Origin: DATNPX01 sp036702975
GTDB taxonomy: Bacteria > Cyanobacteriota > Vampirovibrionia > Obscuribacterales > Obscuribacteraceae
DNA: 64,000 nt
Assembly (NCBI GenBank): GCA_036702975.1
Contig: DATNPX010000054.1
Coordinates: 186,001 to 250,000, forward strand
Reading direction: 5' to 3'
The translations under genes were made by a program, and so were the position numbers. The notes below the pieces were generated by a model. It made no database searches and was not told where the DNA came from. It saw nothing but the letters and a program-made list of their open reading frames with translations. This document shows, in pieces, positions 1 through 9,490 of this stretch. Position 1 is the first letter of the stretch, and every line of letters begins with the position of its first letter.

Positions 1-1
1 T

Positions 2-625
2 CTAGTGTTCGAAAAACACACTATTGAGATGATCGCTGATGGCATTGAAGCGCTCGAGCATCTAAAGACTTATCCATATGATTTGATAATCCTGGACTGG
101 CAACTTCCGGGCATGAGCGGAGTTGATGTTTGCAAAGAGTATCGGAACTGGCGCGGCACGACTCCCATTCTGATGCTTACAGGAAAAAACAAGATAGACG
201 AGAAAGAGATTGGACTAAACTCAGGGGCTGATGACTACCTGACTAAGCCGTTCGATTTGCGCGAACTCGGTGCTCGTGTACGAGCTATCTTGAGGCGCCC
301 GCAGCAGATGGTATCAGGTAATAACATCTTTAGCGCAGGCCACATAGCGCTCGACTGCACCAGACACGAAGCGACAAGTAATGGTGCTGCAATTGACCTT
401 GGTCCGCGCGAATTTCAGTTGCTCGAGTTTTTATTGAGACACCCAAATCAAGTGTATACGCACGAGGCCTTGTTGAATCACGTGTGGTCAGCTCAATCGG
501 AAGCTACGGAAGAAGCACTGCGCACTGCAATGAAACGCCTTCGGAAGAAAATCGATCCTGATAGCTTAGTGATTAAAAACGTGCACGGTGTCGGTTATAT
601 CTTAGAGACTTCCAAGAGCGGGTGA
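2..625 (+). CDS. OmpR-family response regulator (5' truncated by window edge)
   Basis: Two-component response regulator that would be phosphorylated by the kinase encoded next and then bind DNA. The visible part is the C-terminal two thirds of a receiver domain (phospho-acceptor Asp in the stretch LIILDWQLPGMSG, switch Thr in LTGKN, conserved Lys in LTKPFD). A winged-helix Trans_reg_C domain follows (LGPREFQLLEFLLRHPNQ, then the recognition helix region with RTAMKRLRKKI, and the typical VHGVGYIL ending). The frame is open to the first base. The N-terminal acidic pair of the receiver is missing, so the true start lies outside the window and the GTG at 5 is not credible. Its TGA overlaps the GTG start of the kinase by 4 bp, which implies co-transcription and translational coupling. 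Confidence 0.93.
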   Translation, partial: LVFEKHTIEMIADGIEALEHLKTYPYDLIILDWQLPGMSGVDVCKEYRNWRGTTPILMLTGKNKIDEKEIGLNSGADDYLTKPFDLRELGARVRAILRRPQQMVSGNNIFSAGHIALDCTRHEATSNGAAIDLGPREFQLLEFLLRHPNQVYTHEALLNHVWSAQSEATEEALRTAMKRLRKKIDPDSLVIKNVHGVGYILETSKSG

Positions 626-2499
626 CCACCATCGACACCAAACCTAGTGGCTTTCGATTGCGACTGAGCTACCAGGGCTTGTTGCTTGTCGGTGCGCTTC
701 TCATAATGGAGTTCGTTTTCCTAGGGTCTTTCTGGACACTATTGGAAGCGACCGAGCGCGCGGCTCAGAAGGAAGAGCATTCGAAGGAAGTGCTCGCCCG
801 TATGCAGAAGATGTTCAGGCTTGTCTACGATGGAGGCCTGGCTTTCGAGCTGTATTTGCGCAACGAAAACGTTATGTACAAGACGAGATTGCTCGGCGAC
901 ATTTCGCAGATACTAGAACTGGTATCATGGCTGCGTAAAGAATGCGACACAGACGAACATCAAAAACAACTATTGGCACGTGTAGAAGTTGAGATGAAGC
1001 AGACTTCCGAGATAGCCAAGCATGTAGTGCACGTTGTCGATACCGAATCTGAAGAAGTAGCCGAGTCGGAGATCGAAAAGGCGCGCCAGCAATTGCATGA
1101 TATTCAGATGAGTCTTGTTTCTGAGGTTTCAGAAGCACTAAAAACGGAGACTCAGGCTGCACTGCAGAGCCCGATCGCCCAGCGCAACGCCCGCCATAAA
1201 TTAAAAACGTTGCTCACTGCCGCGATTCCTCTGAATGTGGTGCTGGGTGTGCTCCTGGCTCTGTTTTTTACTCGGAGCATCACTTCTAGATTGAATGTGC
1301 TAGTCGATAATACCGAAAGGCTTCGGGAGAAACGTGCGTTGAACGAGAGGATGGAAGGGCGTGACGAAATTAGTTTGCTAGATACGACCTTCCATGAAAT
1401 GGCTGCCGCGCTCACTAAGGAAGAAGCTCTTCTCAAGGCGAGCGAAGAACGCATTCGCAAAATTATCAATAGCATGCCAATTGGGTTGATAGTGCTCAAT
1501 AAGATTGGCAAAGTGCAGTTTGCCAATCCTCAAATCGAGAGCATGTTCAAGTATTCTCATGACGATTTGATCGGTTTGCCTCTGCAACAGCTTTTTGGAA
1601 AGACAAACATCTCCCATGCCGGAGAAGTTCTTTCGCTACTTGTTGATCGGTCGGAAGGCGCAGATGCGGTCGCGGAGTTGGAGGCACGTAGAAAGAACGG
1701 TGCATCCTTTCCTGTGGAAGTTTCACTGACTGAATTTCTCGACGCAGAGGGAGAAAGGCGCTTATTGACCGTTGTGGACGTGACTGCAAGACATGAAGTG
1801 CGGCGTTTGCGGCAAGCCTTTGTCGCTATGGTTAGTCACGAATTACGAGCCCCATTGACGTCTATTCGCGGCTTCTTCTCGTTGCTGGATATGGGTGCTT
1901 ATGGTGAACTTTCCAAAGATGCTCTTGAAGGCGCGCAACGGGCAGAATCGAACACAGTGCGGTTGATTTCTCTCATCAACGACCTACTCGATCTTGAGAA
2001 GATGGAGTCGGGTAGTTTCGCAATTTCGCCGAAGGTTACCGACGTTCGTTCGGTCGTTGATGATGCATTAGGTAGTGTCAGCACCAGTGCTGAACAGAAA
2101 AATATCAATATAGACACCGATGTGCAGGAACTTGAAGTGGAACTCGACTCTGGGCGAATTGTGCAAGTATTGGTAAATCTACTATCGAATGCGATCAAGT
2201 TCTCTGCCGAGAATAGCCGAGTGAAGGTGCGAGTATTCGAGAACGGTGCTTTTGCGGAGTTTAGTGTGGCGGACGAAGGACGAGGTATTCCGGCGCATCT
2301 CACTTCGAGCATTTTTGAAAAATTCCAGCAAGTGGAAGAAGCCGATGCCACTGTACGAGGTGGCAGCGGCTTGGGTCTGCCTATATCGAAAGCGATCATT
2401 GAGCGCCATCATGGCAGAATTTGGGTAGAAAGTAGCGCGGGGAAAGGAAGCACTTTTTACTTTCAAATACCTTTCAAGAGCGACCATGAGCGGCTTTAA
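622..2499 (+). CDS. Membrane sensor histidine kinase (HAMP-PAS-HisKA-HATPase)
   Basis: Partner kinase of the upstream OmpR-type regulator. Order of parts: N-terminal membrane helix about residues 16-41; a roughly 150-residue mostly helical periplasmic sensor region (Glu/Lys rich, four-helix-bundle like); second membrane helix about 194-217; HAMP about 217-270; PAS about 277-390 (IINSMPIGLIVLN); HisKA with phospho-acceptor His406 in MVSHELRAPLTS; HATPase_c with the N box (LVNLLSNAIKFS), G1 (VADEGRGIP) and G2 (GGSGLGLPIS). The GTG start at 622 forms a 4-bp overlap with the regulator stop. 625 residues is normal for this architecture. The signal sensed cannot be read from the sequence. The helical periplasmic bundle resembles the four-helix sensors of chemoreceptors, but this is an impression only. 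Confidence 0.95.
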   Translation: MTTIDTKPSGFRLRLSYQGLLLVGALLIMEFVFLGSFWTLLEATERAAQKEEHSKEVLARMQKMFRLVYDGGLAFELYLRNENVMYKTRLLGDISQILELVSWLRKECDTDEHQKQLLARVEVEMKQTSEIAKHVVHVVDTESEEVAESEIEKARQQLHDIQMSLVSEVSEALKTETQAALQSPIAQRNARHKLKTLLTAAIPLNVVLGVLLALFFTRSITSRLNVLVDNTERLREKRALNERMEGRDEISLLDTTFHEMAAALTKEEALLKASEERIRKIINSMPIGLIVLNKIGKVQFANPQIESMFKYSHDDLIGLPLQQLFGKTNISHAGEVLSLLVDRSEGADAVAELEARRKNGASFPVEVSLTEFLDAEGERRLLTVVDVTARHEVRRLRQAFVAMVSHELRAPLTSIRGFFSLLDMGAYGELSKDALEGAQRAESNTVRLISLINDLLDLEKMESGSFAISPKVTDVRSVVDDALGSVSTSAEQKNINIDTDVQELEVELDSGRIVQVLVNLLSNAIKFSAENSRVKVRVFENGAFAEFSVADEGRGIPAHLTSSIFEKFQQVEEADATVRGGSGLGLPISKAIIERHHGRIWVESSAGKGSTFYFQIPFKSDHERL

Positions 2500-2507
2500 C
2501 GAGCGTG

Positions 2508-3440
2508 CTACTCATCCGAGAGAAGTTCTTGTGCATACAGGCTAGCGTCTGCGTAAATCTTGCTCATTGCTTCGATGAAATTTTCATCTGCTCGCCAAAA
2601 CGGCGGACTTCCAATTGTTTTTAAGACCTGAGCGTTCAGGTGTGGAACCTTGGCCGGTAGTGCTGAAGAGCCCCGGAGCGGTTCGTGCTGCCAAAACCGC
2701 GATGGAGCACTTGGCAAAAGCTCAGGTTTTGAATGTACCGTATTTGAGGACGGACCAGTTACATCGCTCTCGTTGTGTGGATTGCCAATAGGCGGTTTTT
2801 TCTTCTTACCTAAGTGTCCGGATATTTTTCGATCGCGTTCTAGCTCCGAAAATATCAGTTTCAATAGGGCAACACGGCTTTGACCGCGCAGCTTGAATAT
2901 GAGGAATGGTTCTCGGTCGAATTCTTCCGCAAGCAAAAAGTAAACGGCCGCTATATGCTTGCACGGATTCGAATAGTCAGGGCATGAACAGTCCGTCTTG
3001 AGGTCATCTTTCTTCTGCGGAAATAGATGCAACTGGCGCGCCTTAAAAATATCCTCCGTTTGCTCCGGCATCGTTCCGGATAGCATCTGCGCAGCAACCA
3101 AAGCTTGATTGAATTCAGTGCGTGCTAGGTTTTCCCAAATCTCCTGAGAAATCGTTTTCATTTCAATGCGCACTGCATATGGCTCTTTTCGCGAGCCTTG
3201 AACGGATGCAGTCACCTTGCCTTCCGCAATCTCCAGATCGATTACCTGGCCCTTTCGCGCATAGTTCTTCCCTCGGTCGAGCCGCCCTCCGATGTCGAAG
3301 CTCTCTAACGTTTCTAACCATCGGCGTCCCCACCAACTTTTGCCAAAAGCACCGCGCTTATTTTGTGCCTTGATACCGCCACGCACCGCGCGGGCAGGAC
3401 CATAGTATCTGAAGGTTCCGAAATCTCTTTGATCAGGCAC
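2508..3440 (-). CDS. SWIM zinc-finger protein, partner of SNF2 helicase
   Basis: 310-residue protein with a SWIM zinc finger: Cys151, Cys153, Cys160 and His162 in the run CSCPDYSNPCKH, exactly the CxCx(n)CxH pattern. The N-terminal part (FGKSWWGRRWLETLE) is typical of bacterial SWIM proteins encoded beside SNF2-family helicases. The C-terminal third is Pro/Ser rich and less conserved. The start is a GTG whose G is shared with the TAG stop of the upstream helicase (1-bp overlap at 3440), so the two are one transcription and translation unit. SWIM domains bind DNA or protein partners. The pairing suggests this is the targeting subunit of the helicase; the pathway (repair or chromatin-like remodelling) is unknown. 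Confidence 0.9.
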   Translation of the reverse strand: MPDQRDFGTFRYYGPARAVRGGIKAQNKRGAFGKSWWGRRWLETLESFDIGGRLDRGKNYARKGQVIDLEIAEGKVTASVQGSRKEPYAVRIEMKTISQEIWENLARTEFNQALVAAQMLSGTMPEQTEDIFKARQLHLFPQKKDDLKTDCSCPDYSNPCKHIAAVYFLLAEEFDREPFLIFKLRGQSRVALLKLIFSELERDRKISGHLGKKKKPPIGNPHNESDVTGPSSNTVHSKPELLPSAPSRFWQHEPLRGSSALPAKVPHLNAQVLKTIGSPPFWRADENFIEAMSKIYADASLYAQELLSDE

Positions 3441-6400
3441 TATTCGACGAATGCCTCCTTACTCAAGGAGAAGACTTGATTGAGTTCTTGATTTGATAAT
3501 TTACTTAGCCAACCTTCTCCGCTGCTGACTATGTCTTGCGCTAGTTCCAATTTCGACGTAATCATTGCGTCGATCTTCTCTTCCAGCGTTCCCGCGCACA
3601 TAAACTTATGCACCTGCACATTCTTTGTTTGTCCGATGCGGAAGGCTCGGTCTGTTGCCTGGTTTTCAACGGCCGGATTCCACCAGCGGTCGAAGTGAAA
3701 GACGTGATTGGCTGCGGTAAGGTTGAGCCCGGTGCCACCAGCTTTTAGCGACAGAACGAAAACCGATGGTCCAGAAGGAGCTTGAAATTTCTCGACCATT
3801 TCAGCGCGATGCCGTCGTTGAGTGCCACCGTGCAGAAAGAGTACTTCGATTCCTAACTTCTCTTGAAGGTGGCGCTGTATCATCCCTCCCATCTCGGCAA
3901 ACTGCGAAAAGACCAGCGCCTTTTCGTTGACAGATAGAATCTCCTCTAGCATCTCCTGAAGCCGCGAGAGCTTTCCCGAACGATCTTCCAAACCAAATTT
4001 ATCTTCGAGATAAAGGGCGGGATGATTACAAATCTGCTTCAGCCGAGTCATCGTCGATAGAACCAGGGCGGAACGTCCCGACGGCGTGCCTGATTTCAAC
4101 TCTTCGCCAAGCTTTTTCGTAACGGTCTTGTACAGGGAAGCTTGTTCACGTGTGAGCGAGCAATAGACGTTCATCTCTTGTTTCTCAGGCAAATCGTCGA
4201 TTATATGTTTGTCGGTTTTCAAACGTCTTAGAATGAATGGCTGCACAATCTGCTGCAGCTTATCTATCGCGTCGGCACTTCTTGCAACCTGAATCGGTTC
4301 CATAAATACACGCCGAAAATTTGTACGAGTTCCTAAAAGATTTGGATTCAGAAAGCTCATGATCGACCAGAGATCGCCGACATGATTTTCTACTGGAGTT
4401 CCAGTCAATGCAATTTTGTAACCGCAACTGATCTCGTTTGCTGCTTTTGCTTGCTTAGCCTCGCTGTTTTTGATGTTCTGTGCTTCATCCAAAATAATGC
4501 CTGACCACGGAACATCTAGAAATACTTGTTTGTCGCGGTCCAACAGTGAATAGCTCGAGATAACTAGATCGTGCTTCAGCGCTTCTTTGGCGAAGCTCAA
4601 CTCTTTGATGCGTTTGCTGCCTTGATGAATATAGACACTCAAATCAGGAACAAACTTTTGCGCTTCTTTCTTCCAATTGTCGACAACCGATGTCGGGCAG
4701 ATGAGGAGGACTGGAGAGTGCTCTCCTTCTTCCTTTCGTTTTTGAATTAGTGCCAGCGTCTGGACAGTTTTTCCAAGACCCATATCATCGGCTAAGCATA
4801 GTCCAAGCCCCCAAGATGACAGGAAATGCATCCAGGAGAACCCGCGTTTTTGATACGGTCGCAGGTTGCCATTAAACGAATCGCTTGGTTCCATTTCGGA
4901 GAACGTCTGCGGGCTCTTCAGTTTCTCCAACAATTCTCCGAGCCAACTGTCAGCTCGAATGTCGATTGGAATGTTGTCAGCAATAGGCGATTCTGCGCCG
5001 ATCGAAAGACGAATTACGTCATGAAGCGATCGTGATATGTCTCCCTCTTGTTTTATGAACTTGAGAATTGCGGCGATGTCTTTGGCATCAACGTGAACCC
5101 AGGTTCCCTTGATATTTACAAGGGGAGATTTCAGCGCAGCGAGCGCTTCTAGCTCCTGGAACGTCAGTTGAATATCACCGATTGAAGCTTGCCAGTCGAA
5201 TTTCAACAAAGACTGCAGCGTGATAGTTCCGTTTTCGTCGGCACCGCTAACGGTGGATGCTGAGCGTGAGTGCGATCCGGTTAGCCTCAGTCGCCGCCGT
5301 CCCTTCTCGGTCCACCATTTGGGTAACAGCACTGCGAAACCAGCCTCTTCGAGCTCTGGCACTGACTCGGTCAAAAATTCAAAAGCTTGATGATTGTCCA
5401 GCTGGAAACCTGTTGGATTTGGTTCAGAAAGACTTGCGAGCACCGCATGTGATATCTGAGATGCCTTGGCCAAAGATAGTAAAAAGGCTTCTCGAGGGCG
5501 GAAATCTCCATGGGCGGTGGCAAGCCTGAGATCTGCCGTATTCTGCCAGGCGTGTGTTGCGGGAATGAGTAGGCTCGGATCTGATGTGCTCTGGAGAAAG
5601 TAGTGCACCGTCCATTTGGGCTGAACATTTTGGTCGGGAATCGATTCAGAGTCAGCATACGACTTGTCGGGTTCTTCGAGTCTGAAGGCGAGCCGGAACG
5701 GAGCTGCATTCAGAGCGGTTGCAGGAACCTGCCAATCCTTCAATTCCGCGAAAAATCGAAGCAACTGCGGACGGTCGAAGCGAATTCTTCCGCCAGTTTC
5801 TTTCAGCGCCGCCAACCAGCTGTCATGCACGCTTGCCGCTTCGATAGTCTGGCGAGGTGCTCCGACCGCATTTCGAACGATACCGTCGACAAGTTCATGA
5901 GTGATTGCGAAGATTGTCTGTGTTGCAGGTAAAGCGAAAGGTGCCTGCTTGCGTTTCTCTCTCTTTTGATCGTTTTGCTCGACCATCGAACCGGCGACGG
6001 CTGCTCGAAGCACAGGTGGCATCTTGGTGGAGAGCTCTATGAGCTTGGATTGATCGTCGCCGAGGAGAAGAGGCTCGTAGCAAGCAAGAAAGTCAGTGCC
6101 TTGCATTCTTATGGATGGAAGATAGCGCTGTCTTACAACCATTGATGCTGCAAATTGTCTTAGTTGTGCGAGGTAGTCGAATTCTTCTGATAAGTGAACA
6201 TCTGCAGGCAGAACTCTTTTCCCATGCGTTTTTGATAACAGCTTGGAAAAACGTTCCCCATCGATGAGTACGGTGTCGATGGACCAGAGTTTCAGGTGCT
6301 CTGCCGGAAGTTGCGGTTCCTCAGATTCGTCACTCCCGAGAGATGGATAGAATATGTCGGAACGCAGTGGTGTGTCTTCAAATGTTGGCAACCAAATGTT

Positions 6401-6682
6401 CAAGGCTTTTGCATCGCTTGGCCCGAGTAGATCTTCTCCAATAGCATCGTTGACGATATCGATGAGTTCGTGGTACGAGAGACAGTAAGGATGGTTCGCT
6501 GTTACTGCAGTGCGGCTGCGCTTCCGTGTAGATTCTGCAATCTTACTTGCGGACTTTTTTTCAGTGGTCGGTGCTGGTTTATGGGGTTTGACATGCGTAG
6601 GTTCTGACGCAAAGATTTCTGTTTGGTCGGATGCGCGTTCAGCCCAGACTCCGAAGAGCCCAGCGTGGATACTCGTGTGCAA
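3440..6682 (-). CDS. SNF2-family DEAD/DEAH helicase
   Basis: 1080-residue Swi2/Snf2 ATPase. The N-terminal about 570 residues include the bacterial SNF2-associated region (SLLKFDWQASIGDIQLTF through KGTWVHVD, DUF3670-like). The ATPase core follows: Walker A LADDMGLGKT with Lys638, motif II DEAQ near residue 732, motif III ALTGTPVEN, and the helicase C lobe with VLFLHGGTQ, SLKAGGTGLNLT and FDRWWNPAVENQATDRAFRIGQ (motif VI arginines). Such enzymes translocate on duplex DNA and remodel bound protein. The start at 6682 gives MHTSIHAG; no strong Shine-Dalgarno site decides it. Downstream it is fused by a 1-bp overlap to the SWIM gene. Divergent from the small gene at 6823. Confidence 0.95.
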   Translation of the reverse strand: MHTSIHAGLFGVWAERASDQTEIFASEPTHVKPHKPAPTTEKKSASKIAESTRKRSRTAVTANHPYCLSYHELIDIVNDAIGEDLLGPSDAKALNIWLPTFEDTPLRSDIFYPSLGSDESEEPQLPAEHLKLWSIDTVLIDGERFSKLLSKTHGKRVLPADVHLSEEFDYLAQLRQFAASMVVRQRYLPSIRMQGTDFLACYEPLLLGDDQSKLIELSTKMPPVLRAAVAGSMVEQNDQKREKRKQAPFALPATQTIFAITHELVDGIVRNAVGAPRQTIEAASVHDSWLAALKETGGRIRFDRPQLLRFFAELKDWQVPATALNAAPFRLAFRLEEPDKSYADSESIPDQNVQPKWTVHYFLQSTSDPSLLIPATHAWQNTADLRLATAHGDFRPREAFLLSLAKASQISHAVLASLSEPNPTGFQLDNHQAFEFLTESVPELEEAGFAVLLPKWWTEKGRRRLRLTGSHSRSASTVSGADENGTITLQSLLKFDWQASIGDIQLTFQELEALAALKSPLVNIKGTWVHVDAKDIAAILKFIKQEGDISRSLHDVIRLSIGAESPIADNIPIDIRADSWLGELLEKLKSPQTFSEMEPSDSFNGNLRPYQKRGFSWMHFLSSWGLGLCLADDMGLGKTVQTLALIQKRKEEGEHSPVLLICPTSVVDNWKKEAQKFVPDLSVYIHQGSKRIKELSFAKEALKHDLVISSYSLLDRDKQVFLDVPWSGIILDEAQNIKNSEAKQAKAANEISCGYKIALTGTPVENHVGDLWSIMSFLNPNLLGTRTNFRRVFMEPIQVARSADAIDKLQQIVQPFILRRLKTDKHIIDDLPEKQEMNVYCSLTREQASLYKTVTKKLGEELKSGTPSGRSALVLSTMTRLKQICNHPALYLEDKFGLEDRSGKLSRLQEMLEEILSVNEKALVFSQFAEMGGMIQRHLQEKLGIEVLFLHGGTQRRHRAEMVEKFQAPSGPSVFVLSLKAGGTGLNLTAANHVFHFDRWWNPAVENQATDRAFRIGQTKNVQVHKFMCAGTLEEKIDAMITSKLELAQDIVSSGEGWLSKLSNQELNQVFSLSKEAFVE

Positions 6683-6822
6683 GGTCGTCAGAATAAGCCT
6701 TCTCTTTGCCGCAGCGCGTCAGGCGTATGGTCGGTCAAATGTTGAGCCTAACCGGAGCTATAGCAACCGAAGCATAGTACAGTTTAACCTGATAGCGTTG
6801 GGACGGTGAAAAAGAACCCCAG

Positions 6823-7047
6823 ATGTTAACTGATGACGACTTTGTAGGCCCGTTCGATTGGAGCAAGCTGTTCGGACGGCATGCTGTTGTCGGACTTACC
6901 TTCGTAGACAACGACTCTGTAGTTAACCAGGAACAACTGCATGGAGATTTAGTTCGCGTCGAAGATCATGTCCTGATACTAAAACTTTCCGATGGTCGAG
7001 AATATGGTTTGCCACTTGATCCGCGAGCGATTGAGTTGGCTCTCTAA
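6823..7047 (+). CDS. Small conserved-looking hypothetical protein
   Basis: 74 residues, acidic, no signal peptide or membrane helix. The sequence alternates short strands and turns (VVGLTFVDNDSVV, GDLVRVEDHVLILKLSDGREYGLPLDP) and looks like a small beta barrel such as an SH3 or Sm-like fold. This is an inference from pattern only. ATG start with a weak upstream site (AAAGAACCCC). It stands alone, divergent from the SNF2 helicase and about 170 bp before trhO. Coding character is good, but no family is recognised. Confidence 0.55.
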   Translation: MLTDDDFVGPFDWSKLFGRHAVVGLTFVDNDSVVNQEQLHGDLVRVEDHVLILKLSDGREYGLPLDPRAIELAL

Positions 7048-7217
7048 TATTCCATAAAGCCGACTTATGTAGCGTCTGTAAATTGCGAATTTCCCGCTAC
7101 CAGCAAGGAAATTCCAAATATATGCTAGATTGGGAGACGATTAAGACTGTTTCTGGACAGTCGCTACGCTTGCCGTAGCAAGTTTTGTCTAGTTTGATGT
7201 TCGGCTAAAGTCATCTC

Positions 7218-7961
7218 ATGAGTCAGCCCGTAACCATAATCGCTTTCTACAAGTTTGTGACGCTAAACGATTTCGATCAGCTCAAGAAGCCGCTTCTAGA
7301 TTTTCTTGTCAGCAATGAGATACGCGGTACGATCTTGCTCGCTCCAGAGGGCATAAATGGTACGGTCTCTGGGAGCGAAGATGCCATCAATAAGCTAATT
7401 GTACGCTTGCGAGAAGATTCGAGGCTCTCTGATCTTGAGTTCAAGTTTAGCAAATTTGACAGGCGCCCTTTTCAAAAGACCAAGGTCAAATTGAAGAAGG
7501 AGATCATCTCATTTGGTAGACAACTTTCCGCCAATCAGCCTGTGGGAACGTATGTCTCGGCGGAAGAATGGAATCGTCTGCTAGACGACGAAAACGTTGT
7601 TGTTATCGATACTCGCAACACCTACGAAATCGAGGTCGGTACTTTCCCAAGAGCAGTCAATCTGAAAACTGAAAGCTTTCGACAACTTAACGAGATAGAC
7701 GAACATGAGTTTGCATCTAACAAAGAGCAGAAAATTGCAATGTTCTGCACCGGCGGTATCAGATGTGAAAAGTATTCTGCATATCTTCTCGAGCGCGGTT
7801 TCAAAAACGTTTACCATCTCAGAGGCGGAATTCTAAAATACCTTGAGGAGATTCCCGATTCGGAAAATCGTTGGCAAGGCACTTGTTATGTCTTCGACGA
7901 TCGCCGCAGCCTCAAGGAACATCTCGAGGCGGTCGACGATGACTCGACCATGGTCGATTAG
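7218..7961 (+). CDS. trhO: tRNA uridine(34) hydroxylase TrhO (rhodanese domain)
   Basis: 247 residues, the length of short TrhO/YceA proteins. N-terminal acylphosphatase-like UPF0176 domain (IIAFYKFVTLNDF, RGTILLAPEGINGTVSG) about 1-95, then a rhodanese domain about 110-215 with the catalytic loop FCTGGIRCEKY (Cys177, Cys183). The family converts U34 of certain tRNAs to 5-hydroxyuridine in an oxygen-dependent reaction, the first step toward mo5U or cmo5U in the wobble base. Cytosolic. It lies alone between the 74-residue protein and the phosphofructokinase gene. The C-terminal zinc-like Cys cluster of longer homologues is absent; the protein ends soon after the rhodanese core (GTCYVFDDR). Start ATG at 7218 matches the family N terminus. 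Confidence 0.93.
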   Translation: MSQPVTIIAFYKFVTLNDFDQLKKPLLDFLVSNEIRGTILLAPEGINGTVSGSEDAINKLIVRLREDSRLSDLEFKFSKFDRRPFQKTKVKLKKEIISFGRQLSANQPVGTYVSAEEWNRLLDDENVVVIDTRNTYEIEVGTFPRAVNLKTESFRQLNEIDEHEFASNKEQKIAMFCTGGIRCEKYSAYLLERGFKNVYHLRGGILKYLEEIPDSENRWQGTCYVFDDRRSLKEHLEAVDDDSTMVD

Positions 7962-8111
7962 CTAACGTAATCAATTTTAGTTAGCGGCAGAATTTTTAGT
8001 CCCTAAAGATAGTTTGCACGTAGATAGGTGCATCTTGACCAGATCGCGTGAGTTGTCTGGCAAAATACATCAATTCAAAACCAAGAGACTCTTCAGCAGG
8101 GGAAGTTTATC

Positions 8112-9317
8112 GTGAAAAATATCGGCATCATTACTTCGGGCGGTGACTGCGGCGGTCTTAACGGCGTCGTCAAGGGGGCTGGTCTGACAGCCCTGAGCAA
8201 AGGAATGACCGCCTGGATCATCCCGAATGGCTATGCTGGACTTTACAACCTGGTGGACTTGAAGGAGTTGACGAAGCTGACGCCGGAACGGCTGGAAGAG
8301 ATCGACACATTTCTCGCTGGAAGCGAAGCCGGCAATTCGCGAGTCAAAGTTTCTAAAATCAAAGACGACAATAAGTACGAGCGCATCAAAGAAGGACTCA
8401 AGAAGTTCAATCTGGAAGCGTTAGTCATCGCCGGTGGTGACGATACCGGAAGTGTCGTTGCCGATCTTGCGTCCCGGGGTATTCCCTGTGTTCATGCGCC
8501 GAAAACCATGGACCTCGATTTGATGCCTTACAGCGTTGGTGGTGATTCAACGATTAACCGAATTGCTGAAGCTACTCGCGATTTGAAAACGACTGGCCGC
8601 ACGCACAACAGAATTATTGTCATGGAAGTGTTCGGGCGCTATGCCGGGCACACCGCCCTTCGCGGAGCCGTAGCGGCAGATGCTGATGCTGCCTTGATTC
8701 CCGAAGTGCCAGTCGATTTCGATGTTCTCTATAAGCACGTCAAAAACCGCTTCATCAAGCGTATCGAAGAGAGCGATGTGCACGCGGGCACTGTGACTGT
8801 TATTGTTGCCGAGGGTCTTAAAGATGCATCGGGTAACGAACTCGTAGATATGAGCTCTGAACCAGACTCGTTCGGTCATCGCAAATTAATTGGTGCTGGC
8901 AACTATGTCGTGAAACAGATCGAGAGCCGTATCAAAGCTGATCCCGAAATCAAAGAGTTCATGAAGCGCACCGGACAGTTCGTTCAAGGCGTGTACGAGA
9001 TTCCTGAAGTACGGGAGATTCGCCCAAGCCACCTGGTTCGCTGCGGATTTACGTCGGCAGTTGACGCTAATTTCGGTCTGGAAGTTGGTTCGGCTGCCGT
9101 CGAATTGATCGCTGATGGCACATTTGGTGTCACCGTTGTCGAATACCGTGCAGGAAAGATCTCCTACATGGACGTTAAAGAGGCGATTGTGCAACGGCTG
9201 GTCGATCCTTCTGATGTTGCTCTCTTCGAATCGCTCGGTATGTGCTTTGGACGCGAGCCGGTTAAGCCAGAACCAAAGAAAGAGAAATTCTCCGGCGTGC
9301 CGGCACGTGTGTACTAG
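8112..9317 (+). CDS. pfkA: 6-phosphofructokinase, probably pyrophosphate-dependent
   Basis: Glycolytic PFK of the mixed-substrate group, 401 residues. Seen: the N-terminal nucleotide loop TSGGDCGGLNG; AGGDDT with Asp110-Asp111; APKTMDLDL with Lys131, Thr132, Asp134 and Asp136 (catalytic base position); and MEVFGRYAGHTAL. Known for the family: ATP enzymes have Gly at the second position of GGDG and Gly before the catalytic TxDxD. PPi enzymes have Asp and Lys at these places. This protein has Asp111 and Lys131, so a PPi phosphoryl donor is predicted. It would make glycolysis at this step reversible. Odd: Cys-Gly in the loop where most have Ala-Pro, and Leu135 where Asn or Gly is usual. ATG start preceded by GGGGAAG about 8 bases upstream. 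No glycolytic neighbours. Confidence 0.92.
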   Translation: MKNIGIITSGGDCGGLNGVVKGAGLTALSKGMTAWIIPNGYAGLYNLVDLKELTKLTPERLEEIDTFLAGSEAGNSRVKVSKIKDDNKYERIKEGLKKFNLEALVIAGGDDTGSVVADLASRGIPCVHAPKTMDLDLMPYSVGGDSTINRIAEATRDLKTTGRTHNRIIVMEVFGRYAGHTALRGAVAADADAALIPEVPVDFDVLYKHVKNRFIKRIEESDVHAGTVTVIVAEGLKDASGNELVDMSSEPDSFGHRKLIGAGNYVVKQIESRIKADPEIKEFMKRTGQFVQGVYEIPEVREIRPSHLVRCGFTSAVDANFGLEVGSAAVELIADGTFGVTVVEYRAGKISYMDVKEAIVQRLVDPSDVALFESLGMCFGREPVKPEPKKEKFSGVPARVY

Positions 9318-9490
9318 ATAACTAGAACTAGATAACTCGATAATTGCTGAGTTTCTGAGGCGATATTCAGGATGCGAAAACGCTTGCCGCCCGGCAGGCC
9401 GCAGCCGATACAAAAAAATTCACCAGTTTCTGCCCTTCTGTTAAGTGGATCTTAAAGTCCGCCATAGGAACGAATGGGATACTGGCTGCG

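Noticed and set aside
1899..2399. Long minus-strand frame opposite the histidine kinase
   Set aside because: It mirrors the codon pattern of a clear kinase gene and its translation is Ser/Arg-rich noise.
6510..6809. Plus-strand frame opposite the SNF2 helicase start
   Set aside because: Overlaps the helicase N terminus and its upstream region and has no homology-like motif.
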